A DNA stretch of 17,703 nucleotides from Ophiosphaerella korrae (taxonomy: Eukaryota > Ascomycota > Dothideomycetes > Pleosporales > Phaeosphaeriaceae), in assembly GCA_028456385.1 (NCBI GenBank), contig JALNQF010000656.1:1-17703 (forward strand), written 5' to 3'. Below the pieces are notes generated by a model. The model did not search any database and was not told where the DNA came from. It was given only the letters and a program-made list of their open reading frames with translations. The translations under genes were made by a program, and so were the position numbers. Positions within the stretch are counted from its first letter, which is position 1. Each line of letters starts with the position of its first letter. Below are positions 9,719 to 17,703 of this stretch, one piece after another.

Positions 9719-9914
9719 ACTTAATCTCTTTTTTAAAGTAGACTAAGTTTAGGATAAAAATAGAGCTCTACTTGTATTATCTTATATAAGAGGTAAGGTA
9801 GAGAAATAAGTTACGTTATACTTTAAGAAATACTTTAATAATAATAATAGCGACTACAACAAAATATTTAAAGAGTAGATTAAGTTTAAAGATAAACTAT
9901 AATAAGCTTTTCTA
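9719..9914 (+). pseudogene. Element B gag, part 2 (between the two insertions)
   Basis: In the frame of position 9720 this reads LNLFFKVD, then Leu-Ser-Tyr-x-Arg-Gly-Lys-x-Glu-Lys-Trp-Val-Thr with the Trp now TAA, the core of the retrotransposon gag domain. A Lys-Lys-Tyr-Phe-Asn-Asn stretch and Phe-Lys-Asp-Lys-Leu follow. It ends at the TA at 9913-9914 where the Tc1-type element inserted. The codon CTA spans the site and continues at 12045 in the same frame. Confidence 0.85.
9913..9914. repeat. TA target duplication of the Tc1-type element, left
   Basis: TA flanks the left inverted repeat and is repeated at 12043-12044. Tc1/mariner elements duplicate TA. Confidence 0.85.
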
Positions 9915-10123
9915 CTATAGTAGGGTAACACGAAAAAAAGCCTAAAAAAAAGTTATAGTTTTTAACTTGTAATAACTCTACGAATAAATTAGTTAAAAAT
10001 ATAACTAAAATAGAATTTTAATGAGAAAATCTAGCATATTAATATAGCTTACTACGATTTTTAATTACTAATCGAAAACGAACAAGGATTAAAAGTATTT
10101 AGAGGACATTTTTTTATACTAAC
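9915..10123 (+). repeat. Left terminal inverted repeat of the Tc1-type element
   Basis: Pairs with the reverse complement of 11834-12042. The outer 110 bases are nearly identical, apart from one A more or fewer in the A-run. The middle diverges and the inner part matches again (AATTTTTAATTACTAATCGA, then GTRTTTAGAGGAC). Confidence 0.85.
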
Positions 10124-10653
10124 TTTAGAGCTCGATTATTTTTTATTTTTAGTATCTTTTTTTAAGATTTTTTAATAGAAGTTAGATATATATAATACTA
10201 TTAAGATTCTATAGTTATATATAATTCTAATTATAAAAAGAATAGATATTAGGTAAAAGGTAAAAAATTAAACTTTTAGTAAAAACTTATATTTAATAGC
10301 TATAACCCCTTACTATTAGTACTTAGTAGGATAACCTTTAGCATCTATAACAGCTTGCTATCGCTTAAGAAAAGATAATATACAATTATCTATAGCTTTT
10401 TGTAGTATAAGGGCTTATTCCTCTTTTATTGCTCTTTTAAAGGTCTCTACCTCTAATAAAGTAGTTCCTATAGGATAACTTCTTTTAAATTTCTTAATTA
10501 GCCGATCTTTAAGTAAACTCTATATATTTTCAATTAGATTTAGATCTAGACTATAGAGAGGATAAGGAAAGAGTTTTACTCTATTTCTCTTAAACTAATT
10601 AATAATAGTAAAAGCCTTATAGATTTTACTATTATCTTGTTAAAAACTATAGC

Positions 10654-10754
10654 CTTATATACTAGTTAGCGTTATAATATACTTATTATATATAATATAT
10701 ATATATATATATATAATAGTAAAAAAGGGGTTAAAAAAAGGTTAGTTAACTTAC
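10654..10754 (-). other. Transposase intron 2 (101 bp)
   Basis: Donor GTAAGT at 10749-10754 (minus strand), branch-like GCTAAC at 10665-10670, and acceptor AAG (possibly a former CAG) ending at 10654. It contains an AT microsatellite at 10695-10715. Removal joins Lys-Arg-Gly to Tyr-Ser-Phe before Gln-Asp-Asn and keeps the frame. Confidence 0.75.
10695..10715. repeat. (AT)n microsatellite
   Basis: Uninterrupted AT dinucleotide run within intron 2 of the transposase. Confidence 0.85.
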
Positions 10755-10910
10755 CTCGTTTAATAGCCTTTTTAACATGCTTATTAAGGATACTACGGAT
10801 ATAGCGAGAAGAGTTTAGAGTTCTATTATTAATTAGGTCCCTAATAAACTCTAGTTTAGATCTCTCTCCTATCTAAATAGATCCCTAAACTTAGATCTTT
10901 AGTCCTTTCG

Positions 10911-11015
10911 CTAAAAATATAATTAGTAATACAAATATTAAAAAATAAGAATTTTAAAATAAAACTATACGTAAAATAAAGTATTTTAGTATATTAGGAT
11001 TTACGTTAAACTTAC
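10911..11015 (-). other. Transposase intron 1 (105 bp)
   Basis: Donor GTAAGT at 11010-11015 on the minus strand, branch-like ACTAAT, and acceptor TTTTTAG ending at 10911. Its length is a multiple of three. Removing it brings the first catalytic position and the second Asp to 91 residues apart, as usual for Tc1-type enzymes, and joins sequence leading into the conserved Trp-Gly motif. Confidence 0.78.
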
Positions 11016-11833
11016 TTGTATTAGTTATAGAAATCCGAGCTTTTCCAACCTCTTTTTTACCCCTTTTTCGATAATATTTAGACCTAGCTCCTTTTCTAGC
11101 CTCTATACCGCTTTTATATAAAAATATTATTTTTCTTAGATTAAATTCTATATTTTTTAGCCTTCGTAGCTACTCTTTACTATAACTAACTCTTATAATA
11201 GCTTTTTTTTTATTAATTAAAGGCTTTTTATTTATAATATTAATAGTATAGCCTTCTTCTTTAATAAAATGTTGCAAGCTCCTAATAGAGATAGTTATAT
11301 TATTTTCGAATATTAATCTTTTATTAGTCTTCTTAGGACTTCTTTCTAAGTCCCTATTTAATTACCTTTTAGCTCTTAAATTTAACTTTGTAATACGTCT
11401 ATCTTTTACTTAGCTAATAGTAAGAGTATTACTAATTTTTTTATTTATTCTATTTAGAGCGTTTTTAATAGACTTAAAATCTTTTTTTAGGATAGTAGAA
11501 ATAGTAGATAAAGACGTATTAGCCTTATAAAGAAGGTTAACTTTAGATTTAAACTTAGAGAGATTTAGGCTTATATTAAAGGATATAGAGAAAATAAAGT
11601 TAAAACTATAATCGAAGATATTTTATACTAACTAGACTAATAAATTAGTAATATATTACGTAATATTAGGTTACGTACTATTATATGTATTTTCTTCTTC
11701 TTTCTTTTACTAAAAACTTAGTTAAGAAACCTTAACTTAAAATTAGATTACGTAATCTAGTCTAACTAAATAAGGAATAGTTAGAATATAAAGGAATTTT
11801 ATACCTAAATTAAAAAGTTCTATTAAGTTGAAT

Positions 11834-12042
11834 TTAGCATTAAAAAAAGTCCTCTAAACACTTCCAATTATAGCTCGATTTCGATTAGTAATTAAAAATT
11901 GTTGTAAGCTATCTTGATGTACAAGATATTCTCTTTAAAATTCTTTTTTAGTTATATTTTTAACTAATTTTTTCGTAGAGTTATTACAAGTTAAAAACTA
12001 TAACTTTTTTTTAGGCTTTTTTTTCGTGTCACCCTACTATAG
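11834..12042 (-). repeat. Right terminal inverted repeat of the Tc1-type element
   Basis: Reverse-complement partner of 9915-10123. It keeps GTGTC at its outer end where the left copy has lost the TG, and several CA/TG sites such as ATCTTGATGTACAAGAT around 11911-11927. Confidence 0.85.
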
Positions 12043-12044
12043 TA
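12043..12044. repeat. TA target duplication of the Tc1-type element, right
   Basis: Second copy of the TA at 9913-9914. Confidence 0.85.
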
Positions 12045-12620
12045 AATAAGATAGTAGTAGTAAAGCGCGTAATATAGTAGCTATAATAATATAAGGTAGT
12101 AGTAGACTATACTAATAAATTCTACAGCTACGCAATATAAATAGAATAAAATAATAAGTTATTAATAAGAATATTTTAATAAGAACTTAAAAGTAACGTT
12201 TAGGGTAAGCTAATACATAGTAAAGCTATAATTAAGATATTAGAGGACCTAATAGAAGAAGTAATCTAAGTTAATAACTATATATATAAATATATAGTAG
12301 AAGCTAAGAATATAAGAGTACTATATATAAAAAGTAAGAAGTATAAACTTAAGTATAAGTACTAACGTAAATATAAGAACAACTAAGTTTAAAGTAGCTA
12401 TAAATACTTTAAGCTAAATAAGATATACGTTAATAATATAAACCTAAGAAAATAAAAATACTATTACTATAAGAACCCTAAGAGAGTAAAAAGCTAAAAA
12501 TACTATAAGTATAGTAAAGTAGAGTACTTAGTAAAAAACTACTAAGTAAAGAATAAAATTATATAACAAATTAATATACTTAAGTAGTAAGATAATAATA
12601 GAAAAGAAGAATAAGAAGTA
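12045..12620 (+). pseudogene. Element B gag, part 3: C-terminal capsid and zinc knuckle
   Basis: This continues part 2 in frame 12045. Reading AAT AAG ATA it gives the second half of the gag domain, with Asp-Tyr-Thr-Asn-Lys-Phe-Tyr-Ser-Tyr and, near 12230-12290, Leu-Glu-Asp-Leu-Ile-Glu-Glu followed by a hydrophobic run, typical of fungal Ty3/gypsy gag. A CX2CX4HX4C zinc knuckle lies at 12501-12542, with Cys and His codons read as TAC/TAT. The frame then shifts before the protease. Confidence 0.85.
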
Positions 12621-13660
12621 ATCCCTAGAAGAAGCTAAAAGAAGAGAGATTATAAGACTATAAACTTCTAGTAGTAAGATATAAGTAAGAAATATAACTA
12701 ATATAAAATTACTATATAACTAACTAACCTTATAATAGATAATAAGGTAGAAGCTATAAAGATACTACTAGAAATATAAAGCTACGTAAAAAGGTAGTAG
12801 CTAAAGTAGAAGTAAGCTAAGATAAATACTTTAGAATACTTTTAGCTATACTAAAGACAAGTAGAGTATAGGCGCAAAACAATACTATATCTAAGAAAGT
12901 AAGTATATATAACCTAAGAAAAGAATAAGAAAGAAAGCTAAGAGCCTAAGACTTCTAAATATAAAATAGTACCTAGAATACTAGAGCTAAGGTAAGAGAA
13001 CGCTAAAGTATAAAATAGATTTATAAAAGAAATCTAAAAACTAGTAGATAGCTACTACTTAGTAAAAGAATAGTAAGATAAAGAATACTAAGTAAAGTAA
13101 ACTTAGTAATATAAATTATTATATATAAATAATAATTAGGTACTAATTATTATAGATCTAGTATTAATATAAGAACCTTAATACTAGCTATACTTATATA
13201 ACCTAAACTATACACTACTATTATAGATAGGATATTACTATAATAACTACTTTACCTACTATTCTAATAAGATAGGATCTAAATACTTCTTTTATAAGAG
13301 ATCTAGATATAAATAGAACTAAAAAGAGTATATAAAAATAATATATAAATAATACTTATAAGATAAGTAAAAAGCTAAGTACTTTCTAAGTATAATAGAG
13401 AAAGAAGTAAAGATACGTAAGATACTTATAAACAACTAATATATTAATATAATCTAGTAAACCTATACGCTAGAGAAGTATAAATAAGATAGAGAAATTA
13501 AGATACTCTAAAGATTCTAGTAAAAGATAAATAAAGATTATAAGATTAAGTCTTTTTTAAGTAAATAGTTAATACTAGATATATATCTAGACGCTATAAT
13601 ACTATTAATACTAAAAGACTTATTAAACTCCTAGTAAAGATAAGAAAAGAAAAAATAAAA
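12621..13660 (+). pseudogene. Element B gag-protease linker, unrecognised
   Basis: About 1 kb lies between the zinc knuckle (frame 12501) and the protease (frame 13670), so at least one net indel lies here. Base composition and stop pattern match coding sequence that has been through RIP. I see no named domain. Confidence 0.5.
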
Positions 13661-13960
13661 GTATAAGTAGATTTAAGGTTATTTATAAACCTAATTATAC
13701 CTAAAGTAGTAAAATAAGTAGGACTCTAACTATAAGTAAAGAAGATACTATATCTAATCTATATTACGAATAGATAGCTAATACTAAAAAACTTAATAGT
13801 TAGTAATAAAGTAACTATAGAGATTATTATTTAAAGATATAGTATAAAAATTACCTTAGATATATTAGTTTTAGCTAATAAAAATATTATATTAGGACTC
13901 TTATAGCTATAAAATTTTAATCCTAGAGTTAATTAAAAAACTAGAACTTTTTATTTAATA
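13661..13960 (+). pseudogene. Element B aspartic protease
   Basis: Val-Asp-x-Arg at 13667-13678 followed by Ile-Asn-Leu-Ile fits a retropepsin active site Asp-Ser-Gly-x with Ser and Gly codons altered. The Asp codon GAT survives. The conserved Ile-Ile-Leu-Gly-Leu-x-Trp-Leu motif begins at 13883 (Trp now TAG; its leading Asp now Asn), followed by Asn-Phe-Asn-Pro. The distance between the two motifs is normal for the family. Confidence 0.78.
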
Positions 13961-14139
13961 ACTACAAAGATATATATAGATCTAAGCCTATATATTAGTA
14001 GTATTTAATAGTAGATAAGAAAGTACTATACAAGATAGTAGCTTTAATAGTAACTTATTAAGAGAAAATAAGTACTTCTATAGGTACTAGTAAGGCGCTA
14101 AGCTAAGAAGTAAGAGTAAAAAAGTAATATATAACTCTT

Positions 14140-15010
14140 AAGATTATAGAATAGTATAAGAAGTTTAGCTACTTATTTATAGAAAAGATAGATATACTAG
14201 TATTACTTAAGTACTAACTCTAAGACTATATAATTAAGTTATAAGAAAAAAAAGAGCTACCTTTTAGGCCTATTTACTAATTAATAGAGAGTAAATTAGT
14301 AATACTTTAAGAAAAACTAAATAGAGACTTAAAGAAGAGATATATATAAGAATCCTTATTATTAGTAAGATTTCTAATTTTCTTTATACTTAAGAAGAAA
14401 AAACTACTAAGGATATATATAGACTACTAAAAACTAAATAATATTATAGTAAAAGACTAATACCTACTACTAAATATAGATAAGCTCTAAAATAAGCTAA
14501 GTAAAGTAAAGATTTTTATAAAGCTAGACTTAAAAGATAGATACTATTTAATATAAATTAAGGTAAGTAAAGAGTAGAAGATAGTATTCTAAATATACTA
14601 TAGATATTATAAGTATATAGTAATACTCTTTAGACTAATAAATATACTAGTAACGTTCTAAAGACTAATTAATAATATATTATAAGAATACTTAGATAAG
14701 TTTATTATAGTATACCTAGATAATATACTAATATATTCTAAAGAAGAAGGCGAGTACGTAGAGTAAGTAATAATAGTACTATAGTACTTAGACTAATATA
14801 ACCTATAACTAAAGCTAGAGAAATATAAATAGTATAAGATAAAAGTAGAGTTTCTAAGATATATAATAGGTATTAATAAAGTTAAAATAAGCTAAAAAAA
14901 AGATTAAAGTAGTAAAAGAATAGAAAGAACCTAAGATAGTTAAAAACGTATAATTCTTCCTAGAATTTATTAACTTTAACTAATACTTTATAAAAAGATT
15001 TTCTAAGAAG
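14140..15010 (+). pseudogene. Element B reverse transcriptase
   Basis: Conserved entry Glu-Leu-Pro-Phe-Gly-Pro-Ile-Tyr (14254 on; Gly now Arg), Phe-x-x-Lys-Lys-Lys (14380s), Ile-Asp-Tyr (14419-14427), Phe-x-Lys-Leu-Asp-Leu (14515-14535) and the Pro-Phe-Gly-Leu-Thr-Asn-Ala-Pro region near 14625-14650. The catalytic YLDD reads Tyr-Leu-Asp-Asn at 14713-14724. At the 8-base A-run 14894-14901 the frame moves by one, and the thumb motif Phe-Leu-x-Phe-Ile-Asn-Phe (14954 on) is in the new frame. The protease is in yet another frame. Confidence 0.9.
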
Positions 15011-15520
15011 GTACTACTACTTATAAAGCTTATAAGAAAAGATATAATATAAGAATAGAAAGTAGAGTAGAAATAAGCTTATAAGGAACTTAAGTAAGCC
15101 TATATTATACTACTAGTTCTAAAGTAATTCTATAGTAATAAGACCTTAGATATTAAAACTAATATATCTAATCTAGCTTATAGAGTAATAGCGCTATAAG
15201 AGTATAAAAGAAAATAGTATCTAATTATATACTATTTAAGGAAGTTTATAGAAAAAGAAAAAAGATATAATATATATAATAAAGAGCTACTTATAATAGT
15301 TAATATACTTAAGTATTAGTAAGTATATACTAAAAGCGTAGTAGAAGTAATTATTAAGATAGATTACAAGAACCTAATATACTTTATAATAAGTAAGAAG
15401 TTAAAAGATAAGTAGATATAATCGTTAGAGCTACTAGTATAATATAAATTTAAGATTTAGTATATACTAGGTAAAGAAAATAGCTAAGTAGACGCGCTTA
15501 GCTAAAGATATAATATTATA
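15011..15520 (+). pseudogene. Element B RNase H
   Basis: Degrades the RNA strand during replication. The Asp-Ala-Ser-Asp signature reads Asn-Ile-Ser-Asn at 15161-15172, so both Asp codons have G to A changes. The domain ends with Gly-Lys-Glu-Asn-x-x-x-Asp-Ala-Leu-Ser, whose Asp codon is at 15491-15493. It is in frame with the thumb and integrase. Confidence 0.85.
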
Positions 15521-15689
15521 AGAAAGAAATAAGTAGTAAAAGAAGCTATACTTTAAGATAATAGATAAGAATACTTAGTACTAAATACGTAACTAGTAGA
15601 AGAGTAAGAAATTAATAACTTAGTTAAGATTAAAAATAAGGTTCTAGAAGAATTATAAGAGGTAATTATATAATAATATTATAATAACC

Positions 15690-16715
15690 TAGTATATAAG
15701 TACCTAGAGATTATATAGATAATAGAACTAATCTAGAGAAACTATAGATTTAGTAAAATAAAAGAGAAAGTAATATAGTTTATTAAAGAATACGTAGATT
15801 ACTAAAAAAATAAGTACAAGATATATACACCTTATAGAGAAATATAAGTAATTAAGATACTAAAAGAACTATAGATAGATATTATAATAGACTTTATTAT
15901 AAGACTACTAACGTTAAAAGACTTAGTAATAAGAATAAGATATAATATAATAATAGTAATTATAGACTAATTTATAAAATACGCTAAGATAGAGAAATTC
16001 TAAAGTAACTATATAGTAGATTAGCTAGGACACGTACTACTAGACGTACTAATACAAAGATATAAGATACTAAGAAGTATTATTAGTAATAGAGATAAGC
16101 TTTTTATATCTAATTACTAGATAATACTACTTATAGTAATAGAGATAAAAAAGAAGCTATTAATAGCTTATTATCTATAGATAGATAGATAGATAGAATA
16201 GACTAACTAAATATTAAAGATATACCTAAGGATTTATAGTAATTAGAAGTAAAATAATTAAGTATTACTACTACCTATAGTATAATTAGTATACAATAAC
16301 AAGTACTTAGAAGTAATAAGTAAAATACTATATTTTATAAACTATAAGATATACTCTAATTTATTTAAGAGAATACTACTAAGACTTAAGATAAAAGTAG
16401 TATTAGTTAGAGTTAAAGATATATAAGAACTCTATAATAGAATAAGATAAAAACTAGAAAAAGCTTAGAAATAAAGTATTTTATATATTAATTAGAAATA
16501 AAAAAAAGTACCTTAGCTTAAAAAAGAAGATAAAGCGTATCTTTATATAAAGAATCTATAAATAAAGTAACCTAGTAAAAAACTAGACTATATTAAAGTA
16601 AGACTATTTATAGTTAAAGAAGATAATAGGCTAGTTATAAAAATATTAGAACTACCTAAAGATACTAAGGTATACTCTAAGTTTTATATAAGCCTACTAG
16701 AACTAGCTAAGTAAA
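15690..16715 (+). pseudogene. Element B integrase with GPY/F-type C-terminal module
   Basis: The zinc-binding region ends with Cys-x2-Cys-x-Lys-Asn-Lys at 15791-15814. Catalytic residues: Asp at 15890 (Ile-Asp-Phe-Ile), Asp at 16088 (Ser-Asp-Arg-Asp, now Asn) and Glu at 16196, with exactly 35 residues between the last two (D,D35E). The Glu lies at the end of a five-unit ATAG run, where Gly-Gln-Thr-Glu-Arg would be expected. The C-terminal part shows Leu-Asp-Tyr-Ile-Lys-Val and, at 16650-16702, Leu-Glu-Leu-Pro-Lys-Asp then Phe-His-Val-Ser-Leu-Leu-Glu with altered His. One frame holds throughout. Confidence 0.9.
16177..16196. repeat. (ATAG)5 microsatellite in the integrase core
   Basis: Five ATAG units in a row. 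The surrounding codons still give D,D35E spacing, so the run has arisen by point change within Gln-Thr-Asp-Gly-Gln-type codons and not by net expansion. Confidence 0.8.
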
Positions 16716-16753
16716 AAATACTAGTATAATAATAATTCTAATATTAAAAAAAA

Positions 16754-16935
16754 GAAGATAATAAGTTTAAAGTTAAATACCTATAAATATATTAAGAAAT
16801 AGGATGTAATAACTTTTAAAGTATATAGTTTCTCTAAGAGTAGCTAGTAAAATAGAAAGGCTACTTAGTAAGTAAAAATATATAGGAACCTAAAGCTAAT
16901 TTATTAAATTATTAGTAGATACTTAAGAAAGTAAG
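16754..16935 (+). pseudogene. Element B C-terminal chromodomain
   Basis: In the integrase frame: Glu-Asp-Asn-Lys-Phe-Lys-Val at 16754, then Leu-Val-Lys-Trp-Lys-Gly-Tyr at 16844-16864 (Trp now TAG) and Trp-Glu-Pro-Lys-Ala-Asn-Leu at about 16883-16903 (Trp now TAG). These are the two signature strands of a chromodomain. Length and position after the integrase are normal for a chromovirus. B is a different family from A', but with the same architecture. Confidence 0.85.
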
Positions 16936-17615
16936 AAATAAGTACTATATACTAGTATATATAGAATATACAAAGCTATAGCTAAGATATAATAGATATA
17001 TTAATAGAAAAAGGTTCTATAATAAGCTAAACTATATAGAGCCTATAAAGCGCCCTTAGTTATAATAAATTTATTTAATAAGCTAATAGTAGACTAGATA
17101 GTAGAAGAAGAGGTAATATTAATAGTAGTAGTAGAATAGTTAAGAACTTACGCTAAAACTTTATTACCTTCTTACTCTAACTCTAACGCTAGGTATAAGG
17201 CCTTATAGTAAGTACGCTCTTTAGTAGATTTTAATATTTTCTTATTATATAGTAAATAAGTAATAATAATAGTAAAATATTTTTTATTATTATTAACTTT
17301 TTTATAATACTTTTTATAAGTTTTATTAAAAGACTTCTAGGTTTTACTAATATAGAGACACTTTATATAAGTATACTTAGTATACTTTAGAGTAGAATCT
17401 AGTATAATAAAATAAAAAATACTTAAAAGAGAATAATATAGATAAAGTGTTTCTAAAATACAGTTTATAGTAAAGATTTTTAATAAAAGATAAAGTCTAT
17501 AAGATTATAAAGAAGGTAATATTATAGTAAGATAGTTTTTAACTAAAAAGTAGAGTAAACTACTTATAAGCTAAACCTAGCTAATAAAAGCCTAGGCCTA
17601 AAAATAGACCTAGTA
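16936..17615 (+). other. Element B 3' region, mostly unassigned
   Basis: The integrase frame stays basic and readable to about 17055, then the sequence turns T-rich with no recognisable protein. It holds an inverted-repeat unit at 17353-17455. This region is the 3' untranslated part of B or contains small insertions; nothing else can be named. Confidence 0.5.
17353..17455. repeat. Small inverted-repeat unit, possible MITE
   Basis: TAGAGACACTTTATA (17353-17367) and the reverse complement of GATAAAGTGTTTCTA (17441-17455) match at 13 of 15 bases, enclosing a 103-bp unit. AATA and AAATA flank it, so a TA duplication is possible but not convincing in such AT-rich sequence. Confidence 0.35.
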
Positions 17616-17631
17616 TAAGAAAGAGAGATAG
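17616..17631 (+). other. Element B polypurine tract
   Basis: ATAAGAAAGAGAGATAG directly precedes the 3' LTR; the position and purine run fit the plus-strand primer. Confidence 0.75.
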
Positions 17632-17703
17632 TATTATAATACTAAGTAGTAAGTAAGCTATTATATTATATATAATTAGGCTAGGTAATATAGTATAGTA
17701 GAA
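17632..17703 (+). repeat. Element B 3' LTR, truncated by the window edge
   Basis: The first 72 bases of the LTR, matching 2099-2170. The five differences are all C/T or G/A: the 5' copy keeps two CG sites that read TA here. Confidence 0.85.

Larger units (their letters stand above)
10316..11586 (-). pseudogene. Tc1-type (DD34E) transposase with two introns
   Basis: Cuts and pastes the element. On the minus strand an N-terminal helix-turn-helix region (about 11586-11200) leads into a DDE catalytic domain. The second Asp is in Gln-Asp-Asn at 10631-10639. The Glu is in Asp-Leu-Asn-Pro-Ile-Glu-Asn at 10526-10546, with 34 residues between them, the Tc1 spacing. Removing introns of 105 bp (10911-11015) and 101 bp (10654-10754) keeps one frame and gives 354 residues, normal for the family. 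The exon between them carries the conserved Trp-Gly-x-Ile then Tyr-Ile motifs. About a dozen in-frame TAA/TAG stand at Gln or Trp positions. The codon where the first catalytic Asp is expected (11116-11118) reads Tyr. The start at 11586 is a guess (ATA, probably a former ATG); stop TAA is at 10316-10318. Confidence 0.88.
9915..12042 (-). mobile_element. Tc1/mariner-type DNA transposon with long inverted repeats
   Basis: This is 2128 bp between TA duplications, with ends CTATAGTAGGGTRACACG facing each other and imperfect inverted repeats of about 209 bp. A single transposase gene lies on the minus strand. It is inserted in element B's gag; cutting it out with one TA leaves the gag frame intact. 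It keeps more CA and TG than the LTR elements around it and its gene has far fewer stops. 10124-10315 (after the transposase stop) and 11587-11833 (before its start) show no other gene. Confidence 0.92.
2099..17703 (+). mobile_element. Element B: Ty3/gypsy chromovirus, RIP-degraded, with two nested insertions
   Basis: The element starts at 2099 with TATTATAATAC (ancestral TGTTAT...) and the same 72 bases recur at 17632-17703, where the window ends inside the 3' LTR. Between them, on the plus strand, are gag, protease, RT, RNase H, integrase and a chromodomain. Gag is split by A' (2642-9713) and by a Tc1-type transposon (9915-12042). Without these, B would be about 6.4 kb up to the window edge. 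B sits inside an older family A copy, because 2098 is the last base of that homology. The five bases before B, CTTAT at 2094-2098, are the expected target duplication; its partner would lie outside the window. The net reading frame shifts at least three times, so B is dead by indels as well as by stops. Confidence 0.88.

Noticed and set aside
12460..12500. A second zinc knuckle upstream of the one in B gag
   Set aside because: Tyr codons occur, but the spacing lacks a codon that could derive from His at the required position.
1..17703. tRNA, rRNA, CRISPR, host genes or a novel defence system
   Set aside because: No cloverleaf, rRNA block, spaced repeat array or undamaged reading frame was seen; nearly all identifiable sequence belongs to transposable elements.

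Overview
The window is a block of transposon remains from what looks like an AT-rich, gene-free compartment of a filamentous ascomycete (Pezizomycotina). It holds no intact gene, tRNA, rRNA or host gene. CA and TG dinucleotides are almost absent and TA is in large excess. Every recognisable reading frame is full of TAA/TAG where the family has Gln or Trp. His and Cys codons read as TAT/TAC, and Asp or Gly codons often read as Asn or Arg. This is the footprint of repeat-induced point mutation (RIP, C to T mainly at CpA). The species cannot be named from the sequence.

The layout is a nest of elements. (1) 1-420 looks like the terminal LTR of an element entering from the left. (2) 421-2098, minus strand, is a broken pol fragment of a Ty3/gypsy family, here called A. 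(3) From 2099 to the end lies a second Ty3/gypsy element, B, on the plus strand; its 5' LTR starts at 2099 and its 3' LTR at 17632, and the window ends inside the latter. (4) B's gag gene is interrupted twice: by a complete copy of family A, called A' (2642-9713, 461-bp LTRs, target duplication TTATA), and by a Tc1-type DNA transposon (9915-12042, target duplication TA, about 209-bp inverted repeats). Removing both insertions with one copy of each duplication restores a continuous gag frame, so this order is well supported.

A' and B are both chromoviruses. The order in each is gag, protease, reverse transcriptase, RNase H, integrase (D,D35E) and a C-terminal chromodomain, a reader of histone marks thought to steer such elements into heterochromatin. 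The Tc1-type element carries a minus-strand transposase with a DD34E motif and two recognisable fungal introns. It is visibly less mutated than the LTR elements, in keeping with a later arrival or a lower RIP load.

No new host or defence system was found. The points of interest are the fully resolvable insertion history, the RIP pattern (CpA lost, many CpG kept), and a few unexplained pieces: a conserved Cys-rich stretch between the nucleocapsid knuckles and protease of family A, an unassigned 0.65-kb tail in A', and a small inverted-repeat unit near 17.4 kb.
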